Source of the DNA: Pediococcus argentinicus
GTDB taxonomy: Bacteria; Bacillota; Bacilli; Lactobacillales; Lactobacillaceae
Length of the DNA: 64,000 nucleotides
Direction: 5' to 3'
Assembly (NCBI RefSeq): GCF_001437605.1
Contig: NZ_JQCQ01000004.1
Coordinates: forward strand, 11,662 to 75,661
How positions within the stretch are numbered: the stretch's first letter is position 1; every line of letters begins with the position of its first letter. The notes beneath the pieces were generated by a model, which ran no database searches, was not told the origin of the DNA, and was given only the letters and a program-made list of their open reading frames with translations. Position numbers and translations under genes: made by a program. Positions 37,878 to 48,180 of this stretch are shown here, piece after piece.

Positions 37878-40130
37878 CTATTTCAATTCTAATTCTTGGT
37901 CATTTAGCTTAATTACCATTGGTTCACCTTTTAATAGATCAATACGTGAACCATCACGGTCAACCGTAATCTTCAATAAGCGACCACGGAAGTTAACGTG
38001 GAATTTATATGAACCCCATTGCTTTGGTACAAATGGTTTAAATGATAGCATGCCATCTTGAACTCGCATTCCAGCAAATCCTTGGACAATTGCAAGCCAA
38101 CTACCTGTCATTGATGTGATATGTAAACCATCGACAGTATCGTTGTTGTAGTTATCAAGATCTAAACGAGCAGTCCGAGCATACATCTCAACAGCTTTAT
38201 CTTCATAATGAAGATCAGCAGCCAAAATTGCATGAACTGAAGCTGACAGACTTGATTCATGAACTGTTAGTGGTTCATAGAAGTCAAAGTTACGCTTCTT
38301 TTGTTCTGGTGTGAAATCATTGATAAAGTACCAAATTCCTTGTAAAACATCAGCTTGCTTAATATATGGTGAACGAAGGATATGATCCCATGACCAGTTT
38401 TGGTTGATTGGGCGTTGACCTTCTGGAATGGCTGAAACAGGTTTAATATCCTTATCCAAGAATCCATCTTGCTGTAAGAAGATTCCCAAATCTTTATCTT
38501 CTGGAAGATACATTCGATCAATAATATCTTGCCATTTATCAAGTTCACTTTGTTCAATAGCTAAATCGTTCATCTTACTGCTTGAAACTTTCTTCAAAGA
38601 TTCAAGTGTATATTCAAGTGTCCAACGAGCTAAGAAGTTCGTGTACCAGTTATTGTTAATATTATTTTCATACTCATTAGGTCCGGTAACACCATGAATC
38701 ATGTACTGTTGTTTTCTTTCTGAAAAATGAACTCGATCAGCCCAGAATCTAGAAATAGCAGTCAATACATCGATACCCTTTGATTTTAGATATGATTCGT
38801 CGCCGGTGTAACGTGTGTAATTGTAAATCGCATATGCAATGGTTCCGTTACGATGAATTTCTTCAAAAGTGATTTCCCATTCATTATGATTTTCAATCCC
38901 ATTAAAGGTAACCATTGGATACAAAGCACCTTTAAGCCCCTGTTCACGTGCGTTATGAAATGCACCTGGTAATTGATTAAAGCGATACTCTAACAAATTA
39001 CGAGTAACTTCTTGGTCTGCCAATGATAGATATAGCGGAACTGCAAATCCTTCAGTGTCCCAATATGTGGCGCCACCGTATTTTTCACCAGTAAAGCCTT
39101 TAGGACCAATGTTCAAGCGTTTATCTTCGCCATAGAAGGTTGAGAAGAGCTGGAATAAGTTAAAGCGAATTCCTTGTTGAGCAGCGTCATCACCACTGAT
39201 TTCAACATCAGCCATTTCCCAACGATCTGCCCAGCCTTGTTCCTGTTCTTTAACTAATGTGTCTAAACTCTTGGCGTTAATCTTCGTACTTAAAGTTTCC
39301 ATTGCTGCTTTCAAAGTAGCTGGATCGTCATAGGCTCGAGAAGTTACAACAGTAGCTCGTTTTTCGAAGCTTAACTCACCCTTAGCAGAAATCTCTTTGG
39401 TGAAATGATTGCTTACCATTAAATCATTTTCAGACTCACTTTGAGTATCCATATCAGTATGATGTTCAATCTTCACACCGACTGTAAATTGAGGTACATC
39501 ATAATTATTTGGTTTCGTCTTAGCAATCAAATAAGCATCATTTTCTGATTGATTCTTATCTTGAACTTCCCAGAATTTTTCATCATAGTTAGAATCTTCG
39601 TTTGCAACATCAGCATCAATTGCTGATACGAATTCTACTTTTACAGGGGCATCAGATAGATTTTCAACATGATAACTCAATTCAAACAATTGCTTATCAG
39701 CAATGCTGACAAAGCGATCAATTGTAAATGCTAATTTCTTATCGCCCTTAGTAATTGTGAACTTACGAGTTAAAATTCCATTTTTCATATCTAATGAAAT
39801 TTCAAAATCTGAAATATTATCTTTAGCTAAATCAACCTTTTCACCATCAATTAAAATATTAGTTTTGGCAAAATTAATTGCATTGATTACTTTTCCAAAA
39901 TACTTGGGATAACCATTTTTCCACCAACCAACAACAGTCTTATCTGGATACCAAATACCACCGATGTAAAGTCCATGAAGTGTATCTCCGGAATAGTCTT
40001 CTTCAAACATCCCGCGCATTCCCATATAACCATTCCCAATACTGGTCATACTTTCCTGCAATCGTTTATTTTCCTTATCAAGTTTGTGAGTCACAATCTT
40101 CCAAGGATCAATTTCAAAAATTCGTTGCAT
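37878..40130 (-). CDS. Maltose phosphorylase (GH65)
   Basis: Cytosolic enzyme that splits maltose with phosphate into glucose and beta-glucose-1-phosphate, saving one ATP. 750 aa, full length: N-terminal beta-sandwich, (alpha/alpha)6 barrel and the catalytic Glu in GPNEYENN (about 485). Substrate-region motifs [11 protein letters not shown] and [11 protein letters not shown] are present. The frame extends upstream, but the ATG at 40130 follows GGAGGACAATC and matches the family N-terminus [10 protein letters not shown]. It sits between the transport ATPase and pgmB. Trehalose or kojibiose activity is possible in GH65, but pgmB and the maltose context favour maltose. Confidence 0.94.
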   Translation of the reverse strand: MQRIFEIDPWKIVTHKLDKENKRLQESMTSIGNGYMGMRGMFEEDYSGDTLHGLYIGGIWYPDKTVVGWWKNGYPKYFGKVINAINFAKTNILIDGEKVDLAKDNISDFEISLDMKNGILTRKFTITKGDKKLAFTIDRFVSIADKQLFELSYHVENLSDAPVKVEFVSAIDADVANEDSNYDEKFWEVQDKNQSENDAYLIAKTKPNNYDVPQFTVGVKIEHHTDMDTQSESENDLMVSNHFTKEISAKGELSFEKRATVVTSRAYDDPATLKAAMETLSTKINAKSLDTLVKEQEQGWADRWEMADVEISGDDAAQQGIRFNLFQLFSTFYGEDKRLNIGPKGFTGEKYGGATYWDTEGFAVPLYLSLADQEVTRNLLEYRFNQLPGAFHNAREQGLKGALYPMVTFNGIENHNEWEITFEEIHRNGTIAYAIYNYTRYTGDESYLKSKGIDVLTAISRFWADRVHFSERKQQYMIHGVTGPNEYENNINNNWYTNFLARWTLEYTLESLKKVSSSKMNDLAIEQSELDKWQDIIDRMYLPEDKDLGIFLQQDGFLDKDIKPVSAIPEGQRPINQNWSWDHILRSPYIKQADVLQGIWYFINDFTPEQKKRNFDFYEPLTVHESSLSASVHAILAADLHYEDKAVEMYARTARLDLDNYNNDTVDGLHITSMTGSWLAIVQGFAGMRVQDGMLSFKPFVPKQWGSYKFHVNFRGRLLKITVDRDGSRIDLLKGEPMVIKLNDQELELK

Positions 40131-40187
40131 GATTGTCCTCCTTACAGAAGAACAGAGAGAATAACATCCCTCTGCCCTCAATTTTAT

Positions 40188-41291
40188 CTAAATAATGGTT
40201 TCTTCAGTTTCTTTATCGAAGTAATGTGCTTTTGTCATTTCAAAGGCCATTTCTAACTTATCGCCTGGTTCATGATAATCACGTGAGTTAACTTCAGCAA
40301 TAAAGTCGATATTACCCAGTTTTGAATACAGCATTGTATTAGCACCCATCAATTCAGATACAACAACCGTTGCGTTCACCTTGGCATTTGGGAATGTTTG
40401 AAGTGCAATTTCTTCAGCATGAACGTCTTCAGGACGAACACCCAAAGTTATTTCCTTACCGTCATATCCTTTTTCTTTCAAGGTCTTTAGTTGACCTTCT
40501 GGTACTGCGATATCAATACCTTCGTCATTAACTACATGACCATTCTCAAGTTTTACATCGAAGAAGTTTGTAGCTGGCGATCCGATAAAACCAGCAACAA
40601 ATTTGTTTACAGGTTCATTGTAAAGTTGAGCTGGCGTTCCGACTTGCTGAATACGTCCAGCGTTCATGATGACAATTCTGTCAGCCATTGTCATAGCTTC
40701 AACTTGATCATGAGTTACATAGATAAAGTTTCGACCTAAACGCTGATGTAATTGTGCAATTTCTGTTCTCATTTGAACACGTAGTTTAGCATCCAAATTT
40801 GATAATGGTTCATCTAACAAGAACAACTTAGCATCACGCACAATAGCTCTACCTAAAGCAACACGTTGTCTTTGACCACCTGAAAGTGCAGCAGGTTTTC
40901 TATCTAATAATTCTGATAGTCCTAAAATTTTAGCAGCATCTTCAACACGTTTTTTTGTGTCTGCCTTGTCATTTTTACGAATATTCAATCCAAACGCCAT
41001 GTTATCAAAAACACTCATATGTGGATAAAGAGCGTAATTTTGGAAAACCATTGCGATATCACGATCTTTAGGTGATACCTTATTCATTACGTTTCCTTCC
41101 ATTTTAAAATCACCCTTAGTGATTTCTTCTAGTCCAGCAATCATTCTTAATGTAGTGGACTTACCACAGCCTGATGGTCCAACAAAGACGATAAACTCTC
41201 CATCTTTAATTTGAAGATCAAAATCTGATACTGAATAATCTTTGGCTTCTGGATACTTTTTATAAATGTGATCTAGATTAATCTCTACCAT
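40188..41291 (-). CDS. msmK: Sugar ABC transporter ATPase (MsmK/MalK type)
   Basis: 367-aa energy subunit of a CUT1 sugar importer. Walker A GPSGCGKST (about 37-45), Q-loop, signature LSGGQRQRVALGRA (about 134-147), Walker B LFLLDEPLSNLDA, and a C-terminal MalK-like regulatory beta domain (about 240-367). It lies inside the maltose operon, downstream of the permeases and DUF624 protein, so it presumably drives this transporter; such ATPases are often shared. Confidence 0.93.
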   Translation of the reverse strand: MVEINLDHIYKKYPEAKDYSVSDFDLQIKDGEFIVFVGPSGCGKSTTLRMIAGLEEITKGDFKMEGNVMNKVSPKDRDIAMVFQNYALYPHMSVFDNMAFGLNIRKNDKADTKKRVEDAAKILGLSELLDRKPAALSGGQRQRVALGRAIVRDAKLFLLDEPLSNLDAKLRVQMRTEIAQLHQRLGRNFIYVTHDQVEAMTMADRIVIMNAGRIQQVGTPAQLYNEPVNKFVAGFIGSPATNFFDVKLENGHVVNDEGIDIAVPEGQLKTLKEKGYDGKEITLGVRPEDVHAEEIALQTFPNAKVNATVVVSELMGANTMLYSKLGNIDFIAEVNSRDYHEPGDKLEMAFEMTKAHYFDKETEETII

Positions 41292-41306
41292 GTCAGTATT
41301 CTCCTT

Positions 41307-41963
41307 CTAAAGTTTTCTATAACTACTTTTTTTATTTAATAAATTAACTGTTACTAAAGCTGAAAATGAAATACTACAAATTAATATTAGAAAGGCTAAT
41401 TTAAGATACCCATTCAGTGCAATCATAATCACAAACAAAATTGTTGAAACAAGCAATTGCCCACCATGCTGAATTATAAATTGGGTTAAATCATCATCCT
41501 TATTCAATCCTTTCAAATACGCATTAGCAATTACTACCAACGTAGTTAGCAATCCCCAAACTAGTACTAAAGTACTAACAAAAATGTTGCCTTCGAAAGC
41601 CTTAATCATAATTACAATCAATCCGATTATTGATCCTTCAATCAAATTGGGTACGATGGACTTAACCTCTTTAATCCAGGTTCTTAGAACGTACTTTATA
41701 TATGTTCCACTGCCACGTTCTTTCCATTGTCCAATTGCTGAAAACACCCCGGCTAAACTAGGAATTGTAAAGATTGTAATCATTAGAATTAGCACTACTG
41801 TAAATGCTACGAAAGGAAGTCCAAAGGGCATACTAAATATCAGAATTACAGTTAAAATAACAGGAAAATTTAGTAAAAACCAAATTACGTTAATGGAAAA
41901 TAAGGTCCATACCCAATTTCCAACCTCTATTAATGTCTCTTTGCCTTTCGTCATCTTATTCAC
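41307..41963 (-). CDS. DUF624 (YesL-like) membrane protein
   Basis: 218-aa integral membrane protein with five to six helices. DUF624 signatures NWVWTLFSINVIWFLLNFPV (about 16-35) and FTIPSLAGVFSAIGQW. Members occur next to CUT1 sugar ABC transporters, as here between the permeases and the ATPase; the role (assembly or regulation of the transporter) is unknown. Confidence 0.85.
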   Translation of the reverse strand: MNKMTKGKETLIEVGNWVWTLFSINVIWFLLNFPVILTVILIFSMPFGLPFVAFTVVLILMITIFTIPSLAGVFSAIGQWKERGSGTYIKYVLRTWIKEVKSIVPNLIEGSIIGLIVIMIKAFEGNIFVSTLVLVWGLLTTLVVIANAYLKGLNKDDDLTQFIIQHGGQLLVSTILFVIMIALNGYLKLAFLILICSISFSALVTVNLLNKKSSYRKL

Positions 41964-41983
41964 CTACTAAAATTAATTAAACT

Positions 41984-42796
41984 TTATTTAACAGCTCCAT
42001 CAGTAACACCCTTGATAATCCACTTCTGAGCGAATAGATAGAACAGGATTACTGGAATGACTGATAACGTAATTCCGGCCAATGCCAAATGCCATTGTTT
42101 GGTAAATTCACCAAAGAAGTTAAACATTTGAAGTGGAATTGTATATTGAATCTGTGGGAGTACCAACGATGGTAATAGATAATCATTCCAAATCGCGATA
42201 ATATTTAAAATTGCTACTGTTACAGTCATCGGATTAAGCATTGGTAGAATAACTTTAAAGTATATTTGCCAACGGTTAGCGCCTTCCATCTCAGCGGCTT
42301 CATCCATCGCTAATGGAATACTTGATAATGTTCCTTGGTAAAGGAAAATAGATAAACTACAATCAAATCCCAAGTACATAAACATTAATCCCCACATATT
42401 AAGCATGTGAACACCACCAAAATTAGCAGTTAAAGGAATCATTACTGATTGAAATGGAATCAACATTGAAGAAATAAATAAAAGTAATAATCCGCCACTT
42501 AACTTTGAATGATTTCTTTGTAATGCATATGCTGCCATTGAAGAACAAATAATTATCAGTAAAACACTGCAAATCGTTATAATAAGCGAATTTGTTAATG
42601 ATCCAACAAAACTTAATGCTTTAAACGAGTTTACATAGTTATCACCTGTAGCTGGATGTGGTAACGATAATACTGATGCAAAAATACCTTTTGGGGTTTT
42701 AAATGAGTTAGTTGCAATCATATAGAACGGGAACAACCATAGTAGACCGATTAAAGCGCCGACAATAGCAATGACTGTTGTACTTCTTTTTTTCAT
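41984..42796 (-). CDS. Maltodextrin ABC transporter permease (MalG type)
   Basis: 270-aa membrane subunit with about six helices and the EAA loop MDEAAEMEGANRWQIYFKVILP (key EAA---G, about 168-189) that contacts the ATPase. Its ATG overlaps the stop of the preceding permease by one base. CUT1 family importer for oligosaccharides; substrate inferred from the maltose enzymes in the operon. Confidence 0.92.
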   Translation of the reverse strand: MKKRSTTVIAIVGALIGLLWLFPFYMIATNSFKTPKGIFASVLSLPHPATGDNYVNSFKALSFVGSLTNSLIITICSVLLIIICSSMAAYALQRNHSKLSGGLLLLFISSMLIPFQSVMIPLTANFGGVHMLNMWGLMFMYLGFDCSLSIFLYQGTLSSIPLAMDEAAEMEGANRWQIYFKVILPMLNPMTVTVAILNIIAIWNDYLLPSLVLPQIQYTIPLQMFNFFGEFTKQWHLALAGITLSVIPVILFYLFAQKWIIKGVTDGAVK

Positions 42797-43656
42797 TACA
42801 AATCGACCTCCCGTCTACGATTGTATAGAACTTGAACTAATGAAATAGCAGCAACAATTAAGAAGAATACCATCGCTTTAGCTTCTGCTAGAGAGAAGTT
42901 ACTTGCGTTATATGCTGTATTAACAATATCCATCGCCAACATTTGAGTTGAATTGTATGGTCCACCGTTTGTAAGAGAAAGGTTTTGGTCATAAATCTTA
43001 AAACCATTCGAAAGTGTTAAGAACATACAAACTGTAAATGCAGGTGCAATCATTGGAAATGTAATTTTTGTAAATCTTTGCCATGGAGAAGCTCCATCAA
43101 TTTCAGCAGCTTCAATGACTTCATTTGGAATGTTTTGCAAGTAGGCAATGTAGATAATCATAATGTATCCACTCATTTGCCATACTGTTACAATAACTAA
43201 TCCCCAGAATCCAGTGGTTTCATTTGTAAGCCAATTTTGAAGCCATGAAAGATGCAGTGCAGATCCTAATGCATCAAATCCTTGTGTAAAAATGAATTGC
43301 CAGATAAATCCTAAAATCAAACCACCAATCATATTTGGCATAAAGAATATTGCTCTTAAGAAGTTACTACCCTTAAATTTTTGTGTTACTAGTAAGGCCA
43401 AACCTAACCCGATTACATTTAGCAAAATTACAGTTACGATAACAAATGCAACTGTAAACCAGAATGCATTCACGAATGCCTTATCTTGCAGTAAGGTGAT
43501 ATAGTTTTTAAAACCTACCATCTTAGTAAATGAGAGCCCGTCCCAATCCGTAAACGAATAGAACAGACCCTCAAGCATTGGAATGAAAACTACTAGTGCT
43601 AATGCAACGAGGGTAGGTGTCAAGAATAGCCAGAATGACAGACTACGATTTTTCAT
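42796..43656 (-). CDS. Maltodextrin ABC transporter permease (MalF type)
   Basis: 286-aa membrane subunit with six helices and the EAA loop VIEAAEIDGASPWQRFTKITFP (about 180-201). It pairs with the following MalG-type permease. First membrane gene after the binding lipoprotein (39-bp gap). Confidence 0.92.
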   Translation of the reverse strand: MKNRSLSFWLFLTPTLVALALVVFIPMLEGLFYSFTDWDGLSFTKMVGFKNYITLLQDKAFVNAFWFTVAFVIVTVILLNVIGLGLALLVTQKFKGSNFLRAIFFMPNMIGGLILGFIWQFIFTQGFDALGSALHLSWLQNWLTNETTGFWGLVIVTVWQMSGYIMIIYIAYLQNIPNEVIEAAEIDGASPWQRFTKITFPMIAPAFTVCMFLTLSNGFKIYDQNLSLTNGGPYNSTQMLAMDIVNTAYNASNFSLAEAKAMVFFLIVAAISLVQVLYNRRREVDL

Positions 43657-43695
43657 AATAATACCCTCTTTGTTTTAGTCCTGAATTTTCAATTT

Positions 43696-44988
43696 TTATT
43701 GTGCTGATTTTTGTTGAGAAGCCCAGCCGTCAGTCATATTTGAAACGGTCTTGTCCCAACCTTGTTTACCTGATAGATATTTTTGTAAGTTTGGTTGTGC
43801 AACAGTTGTGTCCCATGGTGTTCCTGTGTATCCGGGGAATGCCCAACCAAATGTCTTGTGATCATTTGTGTAATCAAATACAACTTGTGTTAATGGGTCT
43901 GACATCTTCATGCCTTCATATCCTTTGTATGCAGGTACGAAGTGAAGTTTGTTGACAACGTTCTTCTTGCCTTCTTTAGATGTGTACATCCAGTCCAAGA
44001 AGTCCTTAGCAGCTTTTTGTTCTGTGTTAGATTTTTGTTTGTTAACAGCCCAGTAGATTGATGTACCAACTGGTAATTTTCCTTCTTGTTCTTTAACAGG
44101 AATTGGAATCATACCGATATCTTTTTGTGCAAATTTGCTATCGATTTGGTCAACAGTAGGATAAATCCAGTCACCTTGCTGAATCATAGCAGCTTTACCT
44201 TGTGAGAAGTTTTGGTTAACTTGTGCTGCATAATCCATTTGCATTACTGGTTTGATTGAATACTTGCTTTGTAAATCAAGCATTTGTTTCATTTCAGCAT
44301 TCTTAGCAAATTCCATCTTTTGTGATTTGTATAGCTTTTGTGCGTTGCCATCAAATTCTTTTGATAAGTATAAGTTTAACAAGTGGTCTGACATTACCCA
44401 TGCTTCTTTACCTGGTAATGCGAATACTCCCTTAATTCCCAACTTGTCTTTTTCTGAATCTAACTTCTTAACTGCTGCGTCAAGTTTGTCATATGAAGTT
44501 AAACTCTTTGGATCGATACCAGCTTTTTTGAAGACAGATTTGTTATAAACAAAACCATATCCTTCAACATTAAATGGTAATCCATATGTTTTACCTTCAC
44601 TCTTTACAGCATCTAGAGTTCCGGGTTGTGCGGCTTTAGCAGCTTTAGTATCACTTAAATCTGCTTCATGAGACTTGAATTGTTTCAAACTAGCAGGGCC
44701 ATCTAAACTAAAGATTGTTGGTGCGTTACCTGATGAAATACGTGTCTTAAGAACTGGATCGTATTGTGTACCACCACCAATAGAAGTAACTTCAATTTTT
44801 ACATTTGGATGAGCCTTTTCATATTCTGAAGCAATTTGTTTAAATTGCTTATTAGACTCAACCTTACCTTGTAAAATTGTGATCTTAACATCCTTGTTTG
44901 AGGATCCATTACCACATGCTGCAAGTGTTAATGCTGTACCTGCAACTGCAGTAACTAATCCAACGTGCTTCCAAAATTTACCGTTCAC
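43696..44988 (-). CDS. Maltodextrin ABC transporter substrate-binding lipoprotein
   Basis: 430-aa extracellular receptor anchored by lipid. Signal with lipobox LAAC (Cys about 25), then a MalE-like two-lobe fold with ITILQGKVESNKQF, GYGFVYNKSVFKKAGI and PGYTGTPWDTT. The start is GTG behind GGAGG. First gene of the transporter-phosphorylase operon, downstream of a promoter region with a cre box and a LacI-type operator. The sugar preference is inferred from neighbours. Confidence 0.92.
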   Translation of the reverse strand: MNGKFWKHVGLVTAVAGTALTLAACGNGSSNKDVKITILQGKVESNKQFKQIASEYEKAHPNVKIEVTSIGGGTQYDPVLKTRISSGNAPTIFSLDGPASLKQFKSHEADLSDTKAAKAAQPGTLDAVKSEGKTYGLPFNVEGYGFVYNKSVFKKAGIDPKSLTSYDKLDAAVKKLDSEKDKLGIKGVFALPGKEAWVMSDHLLNLYLSKEFDGNAQKLYKSQKMEFAKNAEMKQMLDLQSKYSIKPVMQMDYAAQVNQNFSQGKAAMIQQGDWIYPTVDQIDSKFAQKDIGMIPIPVKEQEGKLPVGTSIYWAVNKQKSNTEQKAAKDFLDWMYTSKEGKKNVVNKLHFVPAYKGYEGMKMSDPLTQVVFDYTNDHKTFGWAFPGYTGTPWDTTVAQPNLQKYLSGKQGWDKTVSNMTDGWASQQKSAQ

Positions 44989-45028
44989 AACAACTACCTC
45001 CTAAATTTATTTTCTTATTACAAAATCT

Positions 45029-45083
45029 AGTATCAGCCCATTTATCAATGTTTGCAAGCGCTTTCTCAATGTTATCGGTAACA
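45029..45083 (-). promoter_or_regulatory. Promoter, cre box and LacI operator of the maltose transport operon
   Basis: The -35 TTGCAA (45057-45052) and -10 GATACT (45034-45029) have a 17-bp spacing. A cre-like box AGAAAGCGCTTGCA (45066-45053) covers the -35, pointing to CcpA repression. Just upstream, TGTTATCGGTAACA (45070-45083) is identical to a site at the end of lacI, so it is probably the operator of the local LacI protein. Confidence 0.72.
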
Positions 45084-45100
45084 AGTTTTTGTTGGCACAA

Positions 45101-45125
45101 AAAAAGGCTCACCGAAGTGAGCTTT
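45101..45125 (-). terminator. Terminator of the GH13 gene pair
   Basis: GCTCAC-TTCG-GTGAGC hairpin with a UUCG tetraloop, followed by a run of seven T on the minus strand. Confidence 0.88.
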
Positions 45126-45129
45126 TAAT

Positions 45130-46416
45130 TTAACCAATATCAATTATGATTGGTAATCCTTTCACATCAATAATTCCATTACTGATGTTTATCTCTTTTC
45201 CATCTAAAAGATTTTTATAAATTCCGTCCGTTACATCAACTTTGGCAATTCCGTGATTGCTTCGTAATGTAAAAACACCTATTCGTTTTCTATCGTCTAG
45301 TTGATAGTCAACTGAGACTATTCCGTGTCCTTGGCTAACAACTTTATAAGCTCCATCAACTTGAATATCATCTTGCATTAATTCATGTGATTTCTTAATT
45401 AAATCACTTAAATCAATTTGAATATCAGCCCATTCAATTGGTTCCCTCTCAAATAAGCTAGGTGTATGTTTAGCACCAATTTCTTGTCCGTTGTAAATTA
45501 ACATTGATCCCCTCTGGAAACCATAAAAAGCCGTCCAATTAACTAAATCATTATTATTAGGAATAATATCGTGTGCTCTGGATTGATCATGATTTTCGAT
45601 ACCTCGCATTTTAATTGCATTATCTGGATAAATTACGGTTTGTTCGTTAAGCTTCGCGACATAAGTTGAATCATCAATCTCACCCTTTACATATGATCTC
45701 CACAAATGATCTATTTCATAATCGTAAGTCATATCAAACGCATTATATAATTCTCCGTCTGACGAGGACCAAAACCCTCTATCTCTTAAGCTTCGTACGT
45801 ATTCTCCATCTGTTGATTCGGCTAACCACATCATTTTCGGATTTACTTTTGTAACTTCTGATCTAGCCTTCATCCAAAAATCAATTGGTACCTGCGGTGC
45901 AACATCACATCTAAATCCATCCACAAACTCAGCATAATGCTTTAAGACTTTTATTTGATAATCCCAAAGCTCCAGGTTGCCATAATCTAACTCAGCTACA
46001 TCGGTCCACTCCTCATTCTTATTCTTTAAGGTACCTTCGTTGTCTCTTAAGAACCAGTCTGGATGTTCACTCAACAATACAGAATCTCTCGAAGTATGAT
46101 TGAACACAATGTCAATCATGACCTTCATATTATTTTCATGAATTTTGTCTACTAACTCGTGAAAACTCTGTTTTGTTCCATAGTTAATATCTATATCCAG
46201 ATAATCCTTAATTGCATATGGTGAGCCTAATGAACCTTTTCGATCAACCTTACCAATCGGATAAACAGGCATTAACCAAATTGTATCTGTTCCTAGATCT
46301 TTAATTCTTTTTAAATCATTTTCCAATCCTCTAAAGTCGCCACTTGCTGAAAAATCTCTGACAAAAACACTATAGATAAGTTGTTTTCTTAAATCTGTAT
46401 TTGTTGAACGTGCCAT
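45130..46416 (-). CDS. GH13 alpha-amylase family glycosidase, short form
   Basis: 428 aa, shorter than the usual 500-600. Catalytic barrel motifs are complete: DIVFNHTS (about 97-104), nucleophile Asp in GFRCDVAPQ (about 169), acid/base Glu in WLAEST (about 199), and transition-state Asp in ENHDQSRA (about 267). There is no signal peptide, so it acts in the cytosol on imported maltodextrin. It is 2 bp downstream of the other GH13 gene and co-transcribed with it. Exact specificity is open. Confidence 0.9.
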   Translation of the reverse strand: MARSTNTDLRKQLIYSVFVRDFSASGDFRGLENDLKRIKDLGTDTIWLMPVYPIGKVDRKGSLGSPYAIKDYLDIDINYGTKQSFHELVDKIHENNMKVMIDIVFNHTSRDSVLLSEHPDWFLRDNEGTLKNKNEEWTDVAELDYGNLELWDYQIKVLKHYAEFVDGFRCDVAPQVPIDFWMKARSEVTKVNPKMMWLAESTDGEYVRSLRDRGFWSSSDGELYNAFDMTYDYEIDHLWRSYVKGEIDDSTYVAKLNEQTVIYPDNAIKMRGIENHDQSRAHDIIPNNNDLVNWTAFYGFQRGSMLIYNGQEIGAKHTPSLFEREPIEWADIQIDLSDLIKKSHELMQDDIQVDGAYKVVSQGHGIVSVDYQLDDRKRIGVFTLRSNHGIAKVDVTDGIYKNLLDGKEINISNGIIDVKGLPIIIDIG

Positions 46417-46418
46417 TA

Positions 46419-48089
46419 TTATTTCTCCTTACTTTCAATGATGATACTGCTCCAAGGACCAAGTTGAATGTTTCCATTTTTTATTTGTAATTGACCCTCA
46501 GATAATATTCTCTTGCCATTCTTCATCTCATTATCTAATTGATACTGTTGAGAATCGCATGAAAGGTTCACTATAACCTTGGCCTCATAATTATTGTATG
46601 AACGACTGAACGAAAATATTGGATCTTCACAATTATCAATAGTTTCTTTACCTATTGAATATAAATTACTTTGTTTGATTTTTAGTAACTCACGATAGTA
46701 GTTCAAAACACTATCCGATTGACTATCCTCTTCATCTACATTCACATCGGTACTCTTGCCGCCAATCCATGGATCATGATTTGAAAATCCAAAGTTATCT
46801 TTTTTACTCCAATGCATTACATTTCTAGCACTCATTTTATGCGTGCTATTTAGCATATTTAATATCTTATTTTTACTTATCCCATTCTTAAGGGCTATAT
46901 TTGCAAAGTCATCTACATTTTGATCTTCAAATTGTTCAAATCTATCTAAGTAAGCATTTTGCATTCCAAGTTCCTCACCAAAATAGATAATCGGAACACC
47001 CCTTTGTAGATATAAGACAGTTGCTAAGGCTTTAGCACTATTAATTGGATAATCAGAATCACCATATCGTGATATTAACCTTGCCGTATCATGATTACTC
47101 CAATAAAGTGTCGGATAACATATCCCCTCCATATTTGCTTGCCACTCAGCCATCTGCTTTTTAAATAGTTGAACATCCAATGTAACCGGCTGAAATTCAG
47201 ACGGCAAATTTACAATGGGGTTTTTAAGCTTATCTGCGAACAGTCTAAAAGTTATAACTTGGTCGCATAAATTACTTTGTGGGTTTGAATAATCAAGTGC
47301 TAAATTAATATCTGCCGACGATGCTTCACCCAAAATATAAATATCTGGTTTTTCTTTTCTTAGCTCTGAAGTGAAATATCTTAAGTATGATTGCACCTCT
47401 GAACGATTAGCATAATATGGTTCAGCCAGTGGATGCTTCTCATGACTGATATAATCTTGGTTAAAATCAGCTTTTGATATATGAATAAATGCATCTAATC
47501 TAAATCCATCAATTCCCTTAGCCACCCAGAACTTCGCAATGTCCGTAACAGATTGTTGAACCTCTGGATTTTTCCAATTCAAATCTGGCATATGCTTATT
47601 AAATAAATGGAAATAGTATTCACTATCATTTTTATGCACTCTGCTCCATACACTACCGCCGAAAAATGATCCCCAATTATTGGGTTCAGAACCATTTTTA
47701 CCTTTTGACCATAGATAGTAATTCCTATATAAGCTATGTGGATTATTCTTGGCGTCTTGAAACCATGGATGTTGATCAGATGTGTGATTCAACACAAAGT
47801 CCATGATTATTTTCATACCATGGTCGTGTACAACTTTCACAAGTTCCTCAAAGTCTTCCATAGTTCCCATTGATTCATCAATTGCAAAATAGTTAGATAC
47901 ATCATACCCATTGTCAACTTGAGGAGATACGTACATTGGATTAACCCAAATAGTATTAACCCCCAAAGACTTTATGTATGCTACCTTTTCAATGATCCCT
48001 CGAATATCACCAATTCCATCACCATTGGAATCTTTAAAGCTCTTAGGATATACCTGATATATTATTGCTTTATCAAACCATTCTTCCAT
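46419..48089 (-). CDS. Alpha-glucosidase / oligo-1,6-glucosidase (GH13)
   Basis: 556-aa cytosolic glycosidase. N-terminus WFDKAIIYQVYPKSFKDSNGDGIGD is the classic start of GH13_31 enzymes. The nucleophile Asp lies in GFRLDAFIH (about 197), the acid/base Glu in YILGEAS (about 253), and the third Asp in SNHDTARL (about 323). It releases glucose from isomalto- or maltooligosaccharides. Start ATG 48089 (GGAG 9 nt upstream); an ATG five codons earlier is in frame. Downstream of lacI, with its own operator region. Confidence 0.92.
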   Translation of the reverse strand: MEEWFDKAIIYQVYPKSFKDSNGDGIGDIRGIIEKVAYIKSLGVNTIWVNPMYVSPQVDNGYDVSNYFAIDESMGTMEDFEELVKVVHDHGMKIIMDFVLNHTSDQHPWFQDAKNNPHSLYRNYYLWSKGKNGSEPNNWGSFFGGSVWSRVHKNDSEYYFHLFNKHMPDLNWKNPEVQQSVTDIAKFWVAKGIDGFRLDAFIHISKADFNQDYISHEKHPLAEPYYANRSEVQSYLRYFTSELRKEKPDIYILGEASSADINLALDYSNPQSNLCDQVITFRLFADKLKNPIVNLPSEFQPVTLDVQLFKKQMAEWQANMEGICYPTLYWSNHDTARLISRYGDSDYPINSAKALATVLYLQRGVPIIYFGEELGMQNAYLDRFEQFEDQNVDDFANIALKNGISKNKILNMLNSTHKMSARNVMHWSKKDNFGFSNHDPWIGGKSTDVNVDEEDSQSDSVLNYYRELLKIKQSNLYSIGKETIDNCEDPIFSFSRSYNNYEAKVIVNLSCDSQQYQLDNEMKNGKRILSEGQLQIKNGNIQLGPWSSIIIESKEK

Positions 48090-48106
48090 ATAAAAAATCT
48101 CCATCC

Positions 48107-48180
48107 GTTAAGCGCTTTCATAGTAAGCTTAAATAGATTAGAGATTTAACACAACACCTTATTTAGTGTTATCGGTAACA
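48107..48180 (-). promoter_or_regulatory. cre-like box and LacI operator upstream of the GH13 genes
   Basis: TGAAAGCGCTTAAC (48120-48107) resembles a cre box. TGTTATCGGTAACA (48167-48180) is the same 14-mer as at the transport operon and lies within the last codons (VTDNT) of lacI itself. Confidence 0.68.

Noticed and set aside
41584-41970. 128-codon open frame opposite the DUF624 gene
   Set aside because: Shadow frame of a membrane protein gene; no SD and no family resemblance.
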